From Bacillota bacterium (GTDB lineage: Bacteria; Bacillota; Clostridia; Clostridiales; Clostridiaceae): a DNA stretch of 52,417 nucleotides. Location of the stretch: positions 1 through 52,417 of the forward strand of contig JAEZKY010000282.1 of NCBI GenBank assembly GCA_023435985.1, read 5' to 3'. The translations under genes were made by a program, and so were the position numbers. The notes under the pieces were generated by a model. It was not told the DNA's origin and made no database searches. It was given only the letters and a program-made list of their open reading frames with translations. This document shows positions 18,207-25,722 of this stretch, piece after piece (within the stretch, counting starts at the first letter, position 1; every line of letters begins with the position of its first letter).

Positions 18207-18261
18207 AACTTATATATAAAATTATTGGAGGATACAAAACTTTACGAGTTATAGTTTATTT

Positions 18262-18624
18262 TTAGGCCATGGATCTTACAGTATATCCAGCCTTTCTCAC
18301 AGCATTTTCAAGAACTTTTTCATTTATATCTGACTGCATTTTAACCTTTGCCAAATTCTTTTTTAAATCCACCTCAGCATATACATTATCTAAACTATTA
18401 AGTTCATTCTCAACATGCGCAGTACAATTTTTGCAGGTCATACCTTCAATATATATAGTTTTAGAGAATTTATATTGTTCTAAGTCAATTTTATTTAACT
18501 TTTCCTTTTTGGTACTTTTCTCTACCGTTCCACCGCAGCATCCATATCTGACCTTTTGGATAAGGCTCATAAATGAATAGGCTACAATTACAATAATTAT
18601 TGCACTTATTATGTATGTTGCCAT
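18262..18624 (-). CDS. FeoB-associated Cys-rich membrane segment fused to an HMA metal-binding domain
   Basis: 120 residues. Residues 1-35 form a membrane helix ending in YGCCGG, as in the small FeoB-associated cysteine-rich proteins. A Lys-rich linker follows, then an HMA domain (about 52-118) with the metal site MTCKNC and a ferredoxin-like beta-alpha-beta pattern. I chose ATG 18624, with AGAAGGTG upstream; an earlier GTG overlaps that site. No feoB is adjacent. A Fur box overlaps the promoter, so it is probably induced by iron limitation. Its role may be to hold or pass a transition metal at the inner face of the membrane (inference). Confidence 0.8.
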   Translation of the reverse strand: MATYIISAIIIVIVAYSFMSLIQKVRYGCCGGTVEKSTKKEKLNKIDLEQYKFSKTIYIEGMTCKNCTAHVENELNSLDNVYAEVDLKKNLAKVKMQSDINEKVLENAVRKAGYTVRSMA

Positions 18625-18666
18625 AAAAAACACCTTCTTAATATAATTTAAATTTATTTTTATTTA

Positions 18667-18709
18667 AGTATACTATATAAGAAGTCATTTGACAATGATT
18701 ATCATTTTC
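18667..18709 (-). promoter_or_regulatory. Fur box overlapping a promoter
   Basis: GACAATGATTATCATTTTC (18691-18709) matches the 19-base Fur consensus at 16 positions. The minus-strand promoter is -35 TTGTCA (complement of 18690-18695), 17 bases, then -10 TATACT (complement of 18667-18672). The box covers the -35. Confidence 0.82.
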
Positions 18710-18833
18710 CATGCTTTAAATTATTTTATCTGCTAATTATATCTATTAAAATAAGATACGAATTTATTGCTTAGAAAGAAAATATGATATATCTCAAAGC
18801 CTCTATGATAAATAAAATCCCCCTTGAACGTCG

Positions 18834-19080
18834 TTTACAAAATATTTCATAAGTGCTACCATATTTATATTAAACGTGTAGTAAGCTTTTGGGTGCAGCA
18901 GTACTAGACACCGCATAATTCCAATCTAAATTTGGATATCTATGCATTTAAACTTTAGTGAGGTGCTGCCATCTCCTTTATATACGAATATAGAACAAAA
19001 TCGTAGGCAACTGTGGAGCTGGAGACTGTTTATGCATCTGCCTCTTCAAGCGGATGCATAAAAAATCTGGCAGGCGAATA
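18834..19080 (+). ncRNA. Candidate structured 5' leader of the MFS gene
   Basis: A possible promoter (TTTACA 18834-18839, 17 bases, TACCAT 18857-18862) is followed by nested helices: GCAGCA 18895-18900 with TGCTGC 18964-18969, GCATA 18913-18917 with TATGC 18941-18945, and TCCAA 18920-18924 with TTGGA 18932-18936. An 11-bp hairpin TATGCATCTGC / GCGGATGCATA (19031-19060) ends about 36 bases before the ribosome site. I could not match it to a known riboswitch or T-box; there is no T run after the last hairpin. It may be a regulatory leader. Confidence 0.45.
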
Positions 19081-19113
19081 AGAAAAATTTATACAAAAGG
19101 TGTGAACATTAAT

Positions 19114-20316
19114 ATGTTTTTAAAAGACTTTAAAGCTACGTTAGCTACAGACAACTTTATCAAATTATCAATATTATTATTTATCTGCTCATCGGCTTCA
19201 GCACTAGTAAATCCTTTTCTTTCTATATTTTTATCTCAAAACTTAAATGCCAGTGCATCACAAATCGGCCTATTTGTTTCTCTTAATTCTATATCTGGAA
19301 TTATCATTAGTACCATCTTAGGACGTATATCAGATAAAGCTTCAGATGGTAGAATAATACTAGCAATAGCAATTTTAGCAGGTCTTATAGGGTACATCCT
19401 TTATGCATTAATTACTCAGTTTTATCTGCTTCTAATTGTATCAATAATATTTATCGGCTTGTCCTCTGTTATAAATTCTCAAATTTTTGTATATGCTAAG
19501 CAAAATTTCGATGGAGATGAGAAATCACAATCAAAAATTACATTTCTAAGAACTTTTGTATCAATAGCATGGGTAAGCAGTCCGTTATTAGGGGCATTAT
19601 TGGATGACAAATTAGGCTTTAACGGTCTTTTTTTAGGAACATCTATAAGCTACCTATTTAGTTTCATAATTTTAATTATATTTTTTAAACCAAAGCCTAA
19701 AGAACATATTGAACCTAAGAAAAATGATGTAAAAAAAGATAAGGTCTATAGCAATAAATATATTATAGAATGCTTTATCGTTTTTACTTTGCTTCAGGTA
19801 ATTAATACTGTGCTTAATACCAGTGTGCCTTTATATGTCACAGAAAACTTACATTATGGAAATGCTTATATTGGTATTATTTCAAGTTTTGCAGCATTTG
19901 CAGAAATTCCATTTATGATTATATTGGCTAGTTTATCTATAAAATTTCCTATAAAACATTTAATAAACGCTGGTATCATTACCTGCCTGTGCTTTTTAAT
20001 ATTGCTATTATATGTAAATAACATTTATTTAATTATCTTCATACATATTTTAAAAGCTGTATTTGTTTCTGCTTATATGGGAATTGGAATTGCATTTTTT
20101 CAAGATATGATGCCAAATAGGTATGGTACTTCAACAACTTTATATACAAATACCACTCGCTTAGGAACTATATTAGGCGGCATGGTAATAAGTATGTTTA
20201 GTGTATCTTATCCGCAAATCTTCATTATATTGATCATAATATGTGTTCTAAGTTTAATAGTTTTTAATTTTGCAGATGAGGGTTATAAAGAATTCGATAC
20301 TAAAATCGCAAAATAG
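19114..20316 (+). CDS. MFS transporter, sugar/drug efflux type
   Basis: 400 residues with about 12 membrane helices. The loop between helices 2 and 3 reads GRISDKASDGR, matching the MFS G-x3-D-x2-G-R/K motif A. A charged Lys-rich loop near residue 200 divides the two halves. It resembles the SetA-like sugar efflux branch of MFS, but the substrate cannot be told. ATG 19114 follows AAAGGTG; an in-frame extension back to 19054 runs through the 19031-19060 hairpin and is not preferred. It is the only gene behind the structured leader; the cell-wall gene cluster follows 124 bases later. Confidence 0.85.
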   Translation: MFLKDFKATLATDNFIKLSILLFICSSASALVNPFLSIFLSQNLNASASQIGLFVSLNSISGIIISTILGRISDKASDGRIILAIAILAGLIGYILYALITQFYLLLIVSIIFIGLSSVINSQIFVYAKQNFDGDEKSQSKITFLRTFVSIAWVSSPLLGALLDDKLGFNGLFLGTSISYLFSFIILIIFFKPKPKEHIEPKKNDVKKDKVYSNKYIIECFIVFTLLQVINTVLNTSVPLYVTENLHYGNAYIGIISSFAAFAEIPFMIILASLSIKFPIKHLINAGIITCLCFLILLLYVNNIYLIIFIHILKAVFVSAYMGIGIAFFQDMMPNRYGTSTTLYTNTTRLGTILGGMVISMFSVSYPQIFIILIIICVLSLIVFNFADEGYKEFDTKIAK

Positions 20317-20440
20317 ACCTTATTTCTTACTATTCAATTGTATATTGTAATGATTGAAAATTTACATTATCATAGAATATAGTGGTTAAATAAAATGCAC
20401 AATAGAATTTTGTTCTGCATAAAACAAGGGGTAGATTATT

Positions 20441-21964
20441 TTGAATATTAAAACGAAAATTTTTACATTTACTTTTGTCGCTGCTTTAACTTTGCTTCCA
20501 GCAGCTTGTGTACAAGCTGAGGATAAACCAGCTACACTTAATGTATCAAAGATTATTCCAATAACTAATTCTCAAAGTATAACAAAAACTGAAGATAGTA
20601 ATCCTAACATAACTTCAACTATTGGATGGAAAAATGAGAACGGAGCCTGGTACTATTATAAATCTGACAATACCAAGGCAATTGGGTGGATTAAACCTGA
20701 TAATAATTGGTATTACTTAAAAGAAGATGATGGGACAATGGCGACGGGCTGGTTATTCTACGGAAATAACTGGTATTACATAGATAATTCAGGGACTATG
20801 ACCACAGGATGGAAACTTATAAGTAATAAGTGGTACTTCTTTAACAGCTCTGGAATCATGGCAACCGGCATTCAGTCTGACGGTTCTGACTTATATTATT
20901 TTACTGACTCCGGAATTTTATCTACTGCTAGTGGATGGACAAAAATAAATAATAAGATGTATTATGCTGATAATGATGGTAAAATAAAAACTGGTTGGCT
21001 TAAAGATAAAGATAATGGAAACTGGTATTTCCTTCAAGGTGATGGAAGTATGATAACAGGTCTTTATAATATAGATAATAAGACCTATATGTTCAATGAT
21101 AATGGTTCCATGGCAACTGGCTGGATTAACATAAATAACTATTGGTATTATTTCAATGCTGGTGGAGATATGGCAACAGGGTGGGTAAGCCTTGGAAGTC
21201 AAAAATATTATTTATATGATACTGGAGCTATGGCTACAGGATGGATAAGCCTTGGCAATCAAAAGTACTATTTATATGATACTGGAATTATGGCTACAGG
21301 ATGGATAAGCCTTGATGGAACATGGTATTACCTAAATAATGATGGTTCCATGGCAACTGGTTGGTTTTCATCTGATGGAAGTGATTATTATTATTTAGAT
21401 CCAGCTACAGGTAAAATGCTCACTAATACTACCATAGATGGCTATACGCTTGGAGCTGATGGAAAAAGACATAAAGCTACCGTTACTTCGATTCCTTTAA
21501 GTACCAGCTCGCAAAGTTCAGATACCAATATGAAAAAAATATATGCTTCAGTAAATAGTGCTGCCAAAAAATATGGCTTGGATTCAAAATTAATACTGGC
21601 TATAATTAAAGCAGAGTCTAATTTCGATCCAAATGCAACTTCTAGCTCAGGAGCTGCTGGATTAATGCAGATTATACCTTCGAACTTTACATATGTTGGA
21701 ATAACAAACGGATATGACATAGACCAAAATATCAATGGAGGGTCGAAATTATTAAAAGACTACTTAAACGAATTTAATGGAGATGTTCAAATGGCAGTGG
21801 CAGCTTATAACGCAGGACCAGAAAGCGTAAAAAATGATGGAGTTTCATCTGACGCTGATTTATATAAAATGTCACAAGGTGTTCAGGATTATGTTAAAAC
21901 TGTAATGAACTATTACAAAAATTCAGATATCGCTACAAGCGGAGGAAATCTTATAGAAACTTAA
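20441..21964 (+). CDS. Secreted CW-repeat protein with C-terminal lytic transglycosylase (SLT) domain
   Basis: 507 residues. A signal peptide (about 1-27, cut after VQAE or nearby) leads to about a dozen cell-wall-binding repeats of the GW-x-YYL-DG-MATG type (residues 65-345). A goose-lysozyme/SLT domain follows at about 365-500. The catalytic Glu lies in IIKAESNFDP, followed by SSGAAGLMQIIP and VAAYNAGP. It should cleave peptidoglycan glycan strands while anchored to the wall polymer. It starts at TTG after AAGGGG. Two repeats are nearly identical at DNA level (around 21180-21300), a sign of recent duplication. It begins a run of three wall-modifying genes on the plus strand. Confidence 0.93.
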   Translation: MNIKTKIFTFTFVAALTLLPAACVQAEDKPATLNVSKIIPITNSQSITKTEDSNPNITSTIGWKNENGAWYYYKSDNTKAIGWIKPDNNWYYLKEDDGTMATGWLFYGNNWYYIDNSGTMTTGWKLISNKWYFFNSSGIMATGIQSDGSDLYYFTDSGILSTASGWTKINNKMYYADNDGKIKTGWLKDKDNGNWYFLQGDGSMITGLYNIDNKTYMFNDNGSMATGWININNYWYYFNAGGDMATGWVSLGSQKYYLYDTGAMATGWISLGNQKYYLYDTGIMATGWISLDGTWYYLNNDGSMATGWFSSDGSDYYYLDPATGKMLTNTTIDGYTLGADGKRHKATVTSIPLSTSSQSSDTNMKKIYASVNSAAKKYGLDSKLILAIIKAESNFDPNATSSSGAAGLMQIIPSNFTYVGITNGYDIDQNINGGSKLLKDYLNEFNGDVQMAVAAYNAGPESVKNDGVSSDADLYKMSQGVQDYVKTVMNYYKNSDIATSGGNLIET

Positions 21965-22031
21965 AATAAATTTCATATATAATTTTACAGCTTTTTTACT
22001 AAAGCTTAAGCAAAAGGAGTGACAAACTGTT

Positions 22032-23585
22032 TTGAATATTAAAAAGAAAATTGCTGTTTTATCAGTATTAACTATGTTCAACTTGGTTCCAGCACTAGGT
22101 GTACAAGCTGCAACTACTGATGTTAACATAACATCAACTATTGGCTGGAAAAGCGAAAACGGGGCTTGGTACTATTACAAGCCTGATAACACTAAGGCAG
22201 TTGGATGGATTAAACCTGATAATAACTGGTATTACTTAAAAGAAGACGATGGCAAAATGGCAACTGGATGGATTAAGGATAATGGAATCTGGTATTACCT
22301 AGATACAAGTGGTGCTATGGTAACAGGCTGGAAGCTGCTAAATAGTGACTGGTATTTCCTAACTGGTTCAGGAGCTATGGCAACTGGAATTCAAAGCGAT
22401 GGTTCAAGCCTATACTATCTTAAAGATTCAGGCGCTCTAGCAAATACTACTGGATGGATTAAGCTAAATAATAAATGGTATTATGTTAATAATGGTGGAA
22501 AGGTAGCTACTGGCTGGCTTACTGACAATAATAAAAAATACTACCTACAGACAGATGGAAGTATGGTAACTGGCACTACTAAAATAGATGGCAAAGCATA
22601 CACATTTAATGACAGCGGTGATTTAAAAACTGGATGGATACAGTCAAACAATAACTGGTACTATTTTGATGGTGATGGAAACAAGGTTACAGGCTGGGTA
22701 ACTCTTAGCGGAGTCAAGTATTATCTAAAGGATGATGGTACTATGGCAACTGGCTGGCTAAGCCTTAATGGAAGCAAATATTATCTACACACTGACGGCT
22801 CTATGGCTGTAGGATGGGTCACAGTTGATGGAAGTGATTATTACTTAGATACAACTACAGGAAAAATGCTTACTAATACTACAAAAGATGGCTATAAGAT
22901 TGGTGCTGATGGAAAGAGAACTGGAACTTCAAGTCAAAATACTGCGCCACCTTCATCTACTAACAATAACGGTGGAAATACTTCCTCTGGTAGTACAAGT
23001 AATTCTTCTGGACAGTATTACGGTATAGATATTAGTAATTATGATGGCACTATAGACTTTAATGCAGTAAAATCAAGCGGCGTTCAGCTAGTATATATAA
23101 AAGCAACTGAAGGGACAACCTTTATAGATCCATATTTACAGGTTAATTATAGTGGTGCTTCGGCTGCTGGATTAAAAACTGGTTTCTACCACTTCTTAGT
23201 TGGTACAAGCGCTCCAGAAACTCAGGCTGATAACTTCTATAATAACATAAAAGATAAGAAAAATGATTTAAAACCAATGTTAGACATAGAAACATCAGAC
23301 TTTGATGTTATGGATTATGCTTTAAGATTTATAGCTGAATTTAAAAAAGTAAGTAATATGAATATAGGGATATATACATATAGTAATTTCATAGGTAATT
23401 TAGATGGAAGATTGTCTAGCTATCCTTTATGGGAAGCAAATTATAATAATACTCCACTTAAAAACTTACCAACAAATAGCGTATGGTTTTCAAGAGTTGG
23501 ACATCAATACAGCGATACGGGATATGTTAATGGAATAAGTACTGATGTAGATTTAGATGAGTTTACAGGAGGCATTTTCTCATAA
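22032..23585 (+). CDS. Secreted CW-repeat protein with C-terminal GH25 lysozyme domain
   Basis: 517 residues. A signal peptide (about 1-27, VQA) leads to about a dozen CW-binding repeats, a Ser/Asn/Gly linker (about 300-325) and a GH25 muramidase domain (about 328-515). The domain opens GIDISNYDGTIDF, has the catalytic LDIETSD and ends DVDLDEF. The repeat part is closely similar to the transglycosylase upstream, so the two are paralogues with exchanged catalytic ends. It starts at TTG 22032 after AAAGGAG with a rather long spacer. It lies 67 bases after the transglycosylase gene and may be co-transcribed. It probably acts in autolysis or wall turnover. Confidence 0.94.
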   Translation: MNIKKKIAVLSVLTMFNLVPALGVQAATTDVNITSTIGWKSENGAWYYYKPDNTKAVGWIKPDNNWYYLKEDDGKMATGWIKDNGIWYYLDTSGAMVTGWKLLNSDWYFLTGSGAMATGIQSDGSSLYYLKDSGALANTTGWIKLNNKWYYVNNGGKVATGWLTDNNKKYYLQTDGSMVTGTTKIDGKAYTFNDSGDLKTGWIQSNNNWYYFDGDGNKVTGWVTLSGVKYYLKDDGTMATGWLSLNGSKYYLHTDGSMAVGWVTVDGSDYYLDTTTGKMLTNTTKDGYKIGADGKRTGTSSQNTAPPSSTNNNGGNTSSGSTSNSSGQYYGIDISNYDGTIDFNAVKSSGVQLVYIKATEGTTFIDPYLQVNYSGASAAGLKTGFYHFLVGTSAPETQADNFYNNIKDKKNDLKPMLDIETSDFDVMDYALRFIAEFKKVSNMNIGIYTYSNFIGNLDGRLSSYPLWEANYNNTPLKNLPTNSVWFSRVGHQYSDTGYVNGISTDVDLDEFTGGIFS

Positions 23586-23644
23586 CAGCTTTAAACTTAG
23601 GAGTAACTTTGCAAAAAATCATTTTGACATAAGAGGTATAAACT

Positions 23645-24577
23645 ATGAAGTATGGACACAAGCATAATCTAAACAAAAATAAAAACAATAAAAAAGCTAA
23701 AATTACTATTTTATTTATTATTATTTCTATATTAGCTGTAATAACTGGCAGTATAATAACGCAAAGATTTTCAGCAAATACAAAAGCTGCCCAAGCAGTT
23801 ACTGCGTCTGGATCAGATAGCAATCAAAGTAAAAATGGAACAGATAGTAATTCACTTACAACTGAAAGTAATTCTGAAGTAGAAGATGCTGCCTTTGTAG
23901 AAAAATACTTAAATCAACAAATGAAGGGTCAAATGCCTGATGGAGCCGATGGTAAAAAAGTTGTTTATTTAACCTTTGATGACGGCCCATCAGAAACAGT
24001 TACTCCTCAAATATTAGATGTTCTTAAAGCAGAAAATGTACATGCAACCTTCTTTCTTATAGGAAAATATATAGATAAAGATCAAGCGAGCAAAGATCTA
24101 GTAAAAAGAGAATTTGATGAAGGTAATGCAATAGGTAATCACACTTATTCACATGATTATAACTATTTATATCCAGGTGGGAAAATAAATTTAGATCATA
24201 CTATGTCTGACTTTGAGAAGACAAATCAATCTCTAAAAAATATTTTAGGACAGGATTTTTCAACAAGAGCTGTTAGATTCCCAGGTGGACAAATGTCATG
24301 GGATAAGCAAGATCCTTCAGGAGCAAAAGCTATGGATGATGCATTACATGACAAAGATATGCATCAAATTGATTGGAACGCATTATCTGGAGATGCAGAA
24401 GGTGCACCTAAAAATGCCGAACAATTGAAACAAGAGCTCATAAAAACTGTGGCAGGCAGACAAAAAGCAATAATCTTAATGCATGACACTTATGGAAAAG
24501 AACAAACAGCAAAAGCCTTGCCTGGAATAATAGACTATTTAAAAGAACAAGGATATGAGTTTAAGGTTATAAAGTAA
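23645..24577 (+). CDS. Membrane-anchored polysaccharide deacetylase (NodB/PgdA type)
   Basis: 310 residues. One N-terminal membrane anchor (about 21-42) and a Ser/Asn-rich linker precede the NodB domain (about 105-308). Motifs are TFDDGPS (catalytic Asp and metal Asp), NHTYSH (metal His pair), RFPGG and the late ILMHDTYG. Such enzymes remove acetyl groups from wall GlcNAc or MurNAc, which alters lysozyme sensitivity. It lies 59 bases after the lysozyme gene, which makes functional sense. It starts at ATG 23645 after AAGAGGT. A large inverted repeat ends the unit at 24595-24731. Confidence 0.93.
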   Translation: MKYGHKHNLNKNKNNKKAKITILFIIISILAVITGSIITQRFSANTKAAQAVTASGSDSNQSKNGTDSNSLTTESNSEVEDAAFVEKYLNQQMKGQMPDGADGKKVVYLTFDDGPSETVTPQILDVLKAENVHATFFLIGKYIDKDQASKDLVKREFDEGNAIGNHTYSHDYNYLYPGGKINLDHTMSDFEKTNQSLKNILGQDFSTRAVRFPGGQMSWDKQDPSGAKAMDDALHDKDMHQIDWNALSGDAEGAPKNAEQLKQELIKTVAGRQKAIILMHDTYGKEQTAKALPGIIDYLKEQGYEFKVIK

Positions 24578-24594
24578 TCTTAAGCATCTGAAAT

Positions 24595-24731
24595 AAAATA
24601 ACAAGTCCAAAGCTAGCATAAGTATTTTCATCTTACAAGAAAGAGGTTTCATCCTAACGTACTTATTTTAATGAAACCTTTTATAAGCACCGTATGATGT
24701 AAAATATTCTGGCAGATGGACTTGTTATTTT
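24595..24731. repeat. 137-bp inverted-repeat element between convergent genes
   Basis: AAAATAACAAGTCCA (24595-24609) is the exact reverse complement of TGGACTTGTTATTTT (24717-24731). A second hairpin, GGTTTCAT/ATGAAACC, lies inside. The ends are followed by T-rich DNA, so it can serve as a bidirectional terminator. The same end sequence recurs at 25617-25661 and 30076-30120. Confidence 0.65.
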
Positions 24732-24738
24732 TTTATTC

Positions 24739-25590
24739 TTAAAATGGATATACGTAGGCAGCATCAGGATTTGGATCTTTTTCTATTTGCTCAGCAACTA
24801 TAATTGGATCTACTTCAGCTCCAGAAGTTTCTGTTTTAATTTTTCCCTTTACTTTTACCCAGGTACCATTATCATATGCTCCCAGCTTATTACTATCACA
24901 TTCAATTCCTGCAACTTGCAGGTCTGCTGCACAACATACCATCATAAATCTACCTAGTATAAAGTTGTTTTCTTTTAAATCTAAATCTTTACCTTTATAT
25001 ACGAAACCTGACATTTCTATTTCTTTGTCTTTATATTTATCAGGATTTCCTAGAATTTCATCAAGGGAAGTCACAAAATTTTTTATATTTATTTGTATAA
25101 CATTATCTTTAATATCCAGCTTATTTTTATCAACTTTTCCTTCTCCATCACTTTCGACTTTTCCACTATATAATTCATAGTCTGAGTTATCAGAAATTAA
25201 GTTACTCTTAAAATCAGTATTTTGACTTGAAGAGTTGTTTGAACTTGCAGCAGAATTAGCATTTGAGGCTGTATTAGAGTTTGTATTTACATCACTTGCT
25301 GCAACTGCTGAGCTTGCACTAGTATTTTGCATAAAAAATATCATTATTAACGGAATTATAAAAGTTATATAATTTTTAAATTTGATTTTCTTCTTATTAT
25401 TACGACCACTGTCTGTAATTAAAAATAATGCGATTATAAACATTGATATCATTCCAAAGATTGCAAATGGGATCATTCTTGGGTGTACATACAGTATTAT
25501 TTCATTATCCTTAATAATCTTAAAGTAAAATACCGAAAAACCAAGTAATATTAGTATCTTAATAATTATATCTAAATTTAATTTTTTCAT
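24739..25590 (-). CDS. TIGR03943-family permease subunit (copy A)
   Basis: 283 residues. Membrane helices occupy the first about 100 residues (LDIIIKILILLGFSVFYF, then PFAIFGMISMFIIALFLI, then a third). A Ser/Asn-rich linker precedes a soluble C-terminal domain with the family hallmark MVCCAADLQVAGIECD and a final DPNPDAAYVYPF. TIGR03943 proteins (Bacillus YcgQ) are always coupled to YraQ/DUF318 permeases. The gene follows the GTPase-permease fusion at 25723-27336 by 132 bases. The vicinal Cys pair suggests a metal site. It is paralogous to 27608-28390. Confidence 0.85.
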   Translation of the reverse strand: MKKLNLDIIIKILILLGFSVFYFKIIKDNEIILYVHPRMIPFAIFGMISMFIIALFLITDSGRNNKKKIKFKNYITFIIPLIMIFFMQNTSASSAVAASDVNTNSNTASNANSAASSNNSSSQNTDFKSNLISDNSDYELYSGKVESDGEGKVDKNKLDIKDNVIQINIKNFVTSLDEILGNPDKYKDKEIEMSGFVYKGKDLDLKENNFILGRFMMVCCAADLQVAGIECDSNKLGAYDNGTWVKVKGKIKTETSGAEVDPIIVAEQIEKDPNPDAAYVYPF

Positions 25591-25616
25591 ATTTATTCAT
25601 CTCCAAATTAATGCTA

Positions 25617-25661
25617 AGGCATATGAAAATAATAATAAGTCCAAAGTTGCCATGGATATTT
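25617..25661. repeat. Copy of the intergenic repeat end
   Basis: CATATGAAAA-TAATAA--TCAAAG-TGCCA--GATATTT-like sequence shared with 30076-30120, and in part with both ends of 24595-24731. It lies between the fusion gene and its TIGR03943 partner. Confidence 0.5.
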
Positions 25662-25722
25662 TTATTTAATTGTGCCTAAGGCCTCTTATAATAAAATATA
25701 CTTATACTCAATTCTTAATATT

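Noticed and set aside
18890..19080. T-box or known riboswitch in front of the MFS gene
   Set aside because: No T-box AGGGTGG-CCGCG box, no cobalamin, TPP, lysine, SAM or guanidine core was seen, and no T run follows the last hairpin; kept only as an unassigned structured leader.
19054..19113. N-terminal extension of the MFS protein starting at 19054
   Set aside because: It would run through the 19031-19060 hairpin, is very basic, and lacks a ribosome site; ATG 19114 has AAAGGTG.
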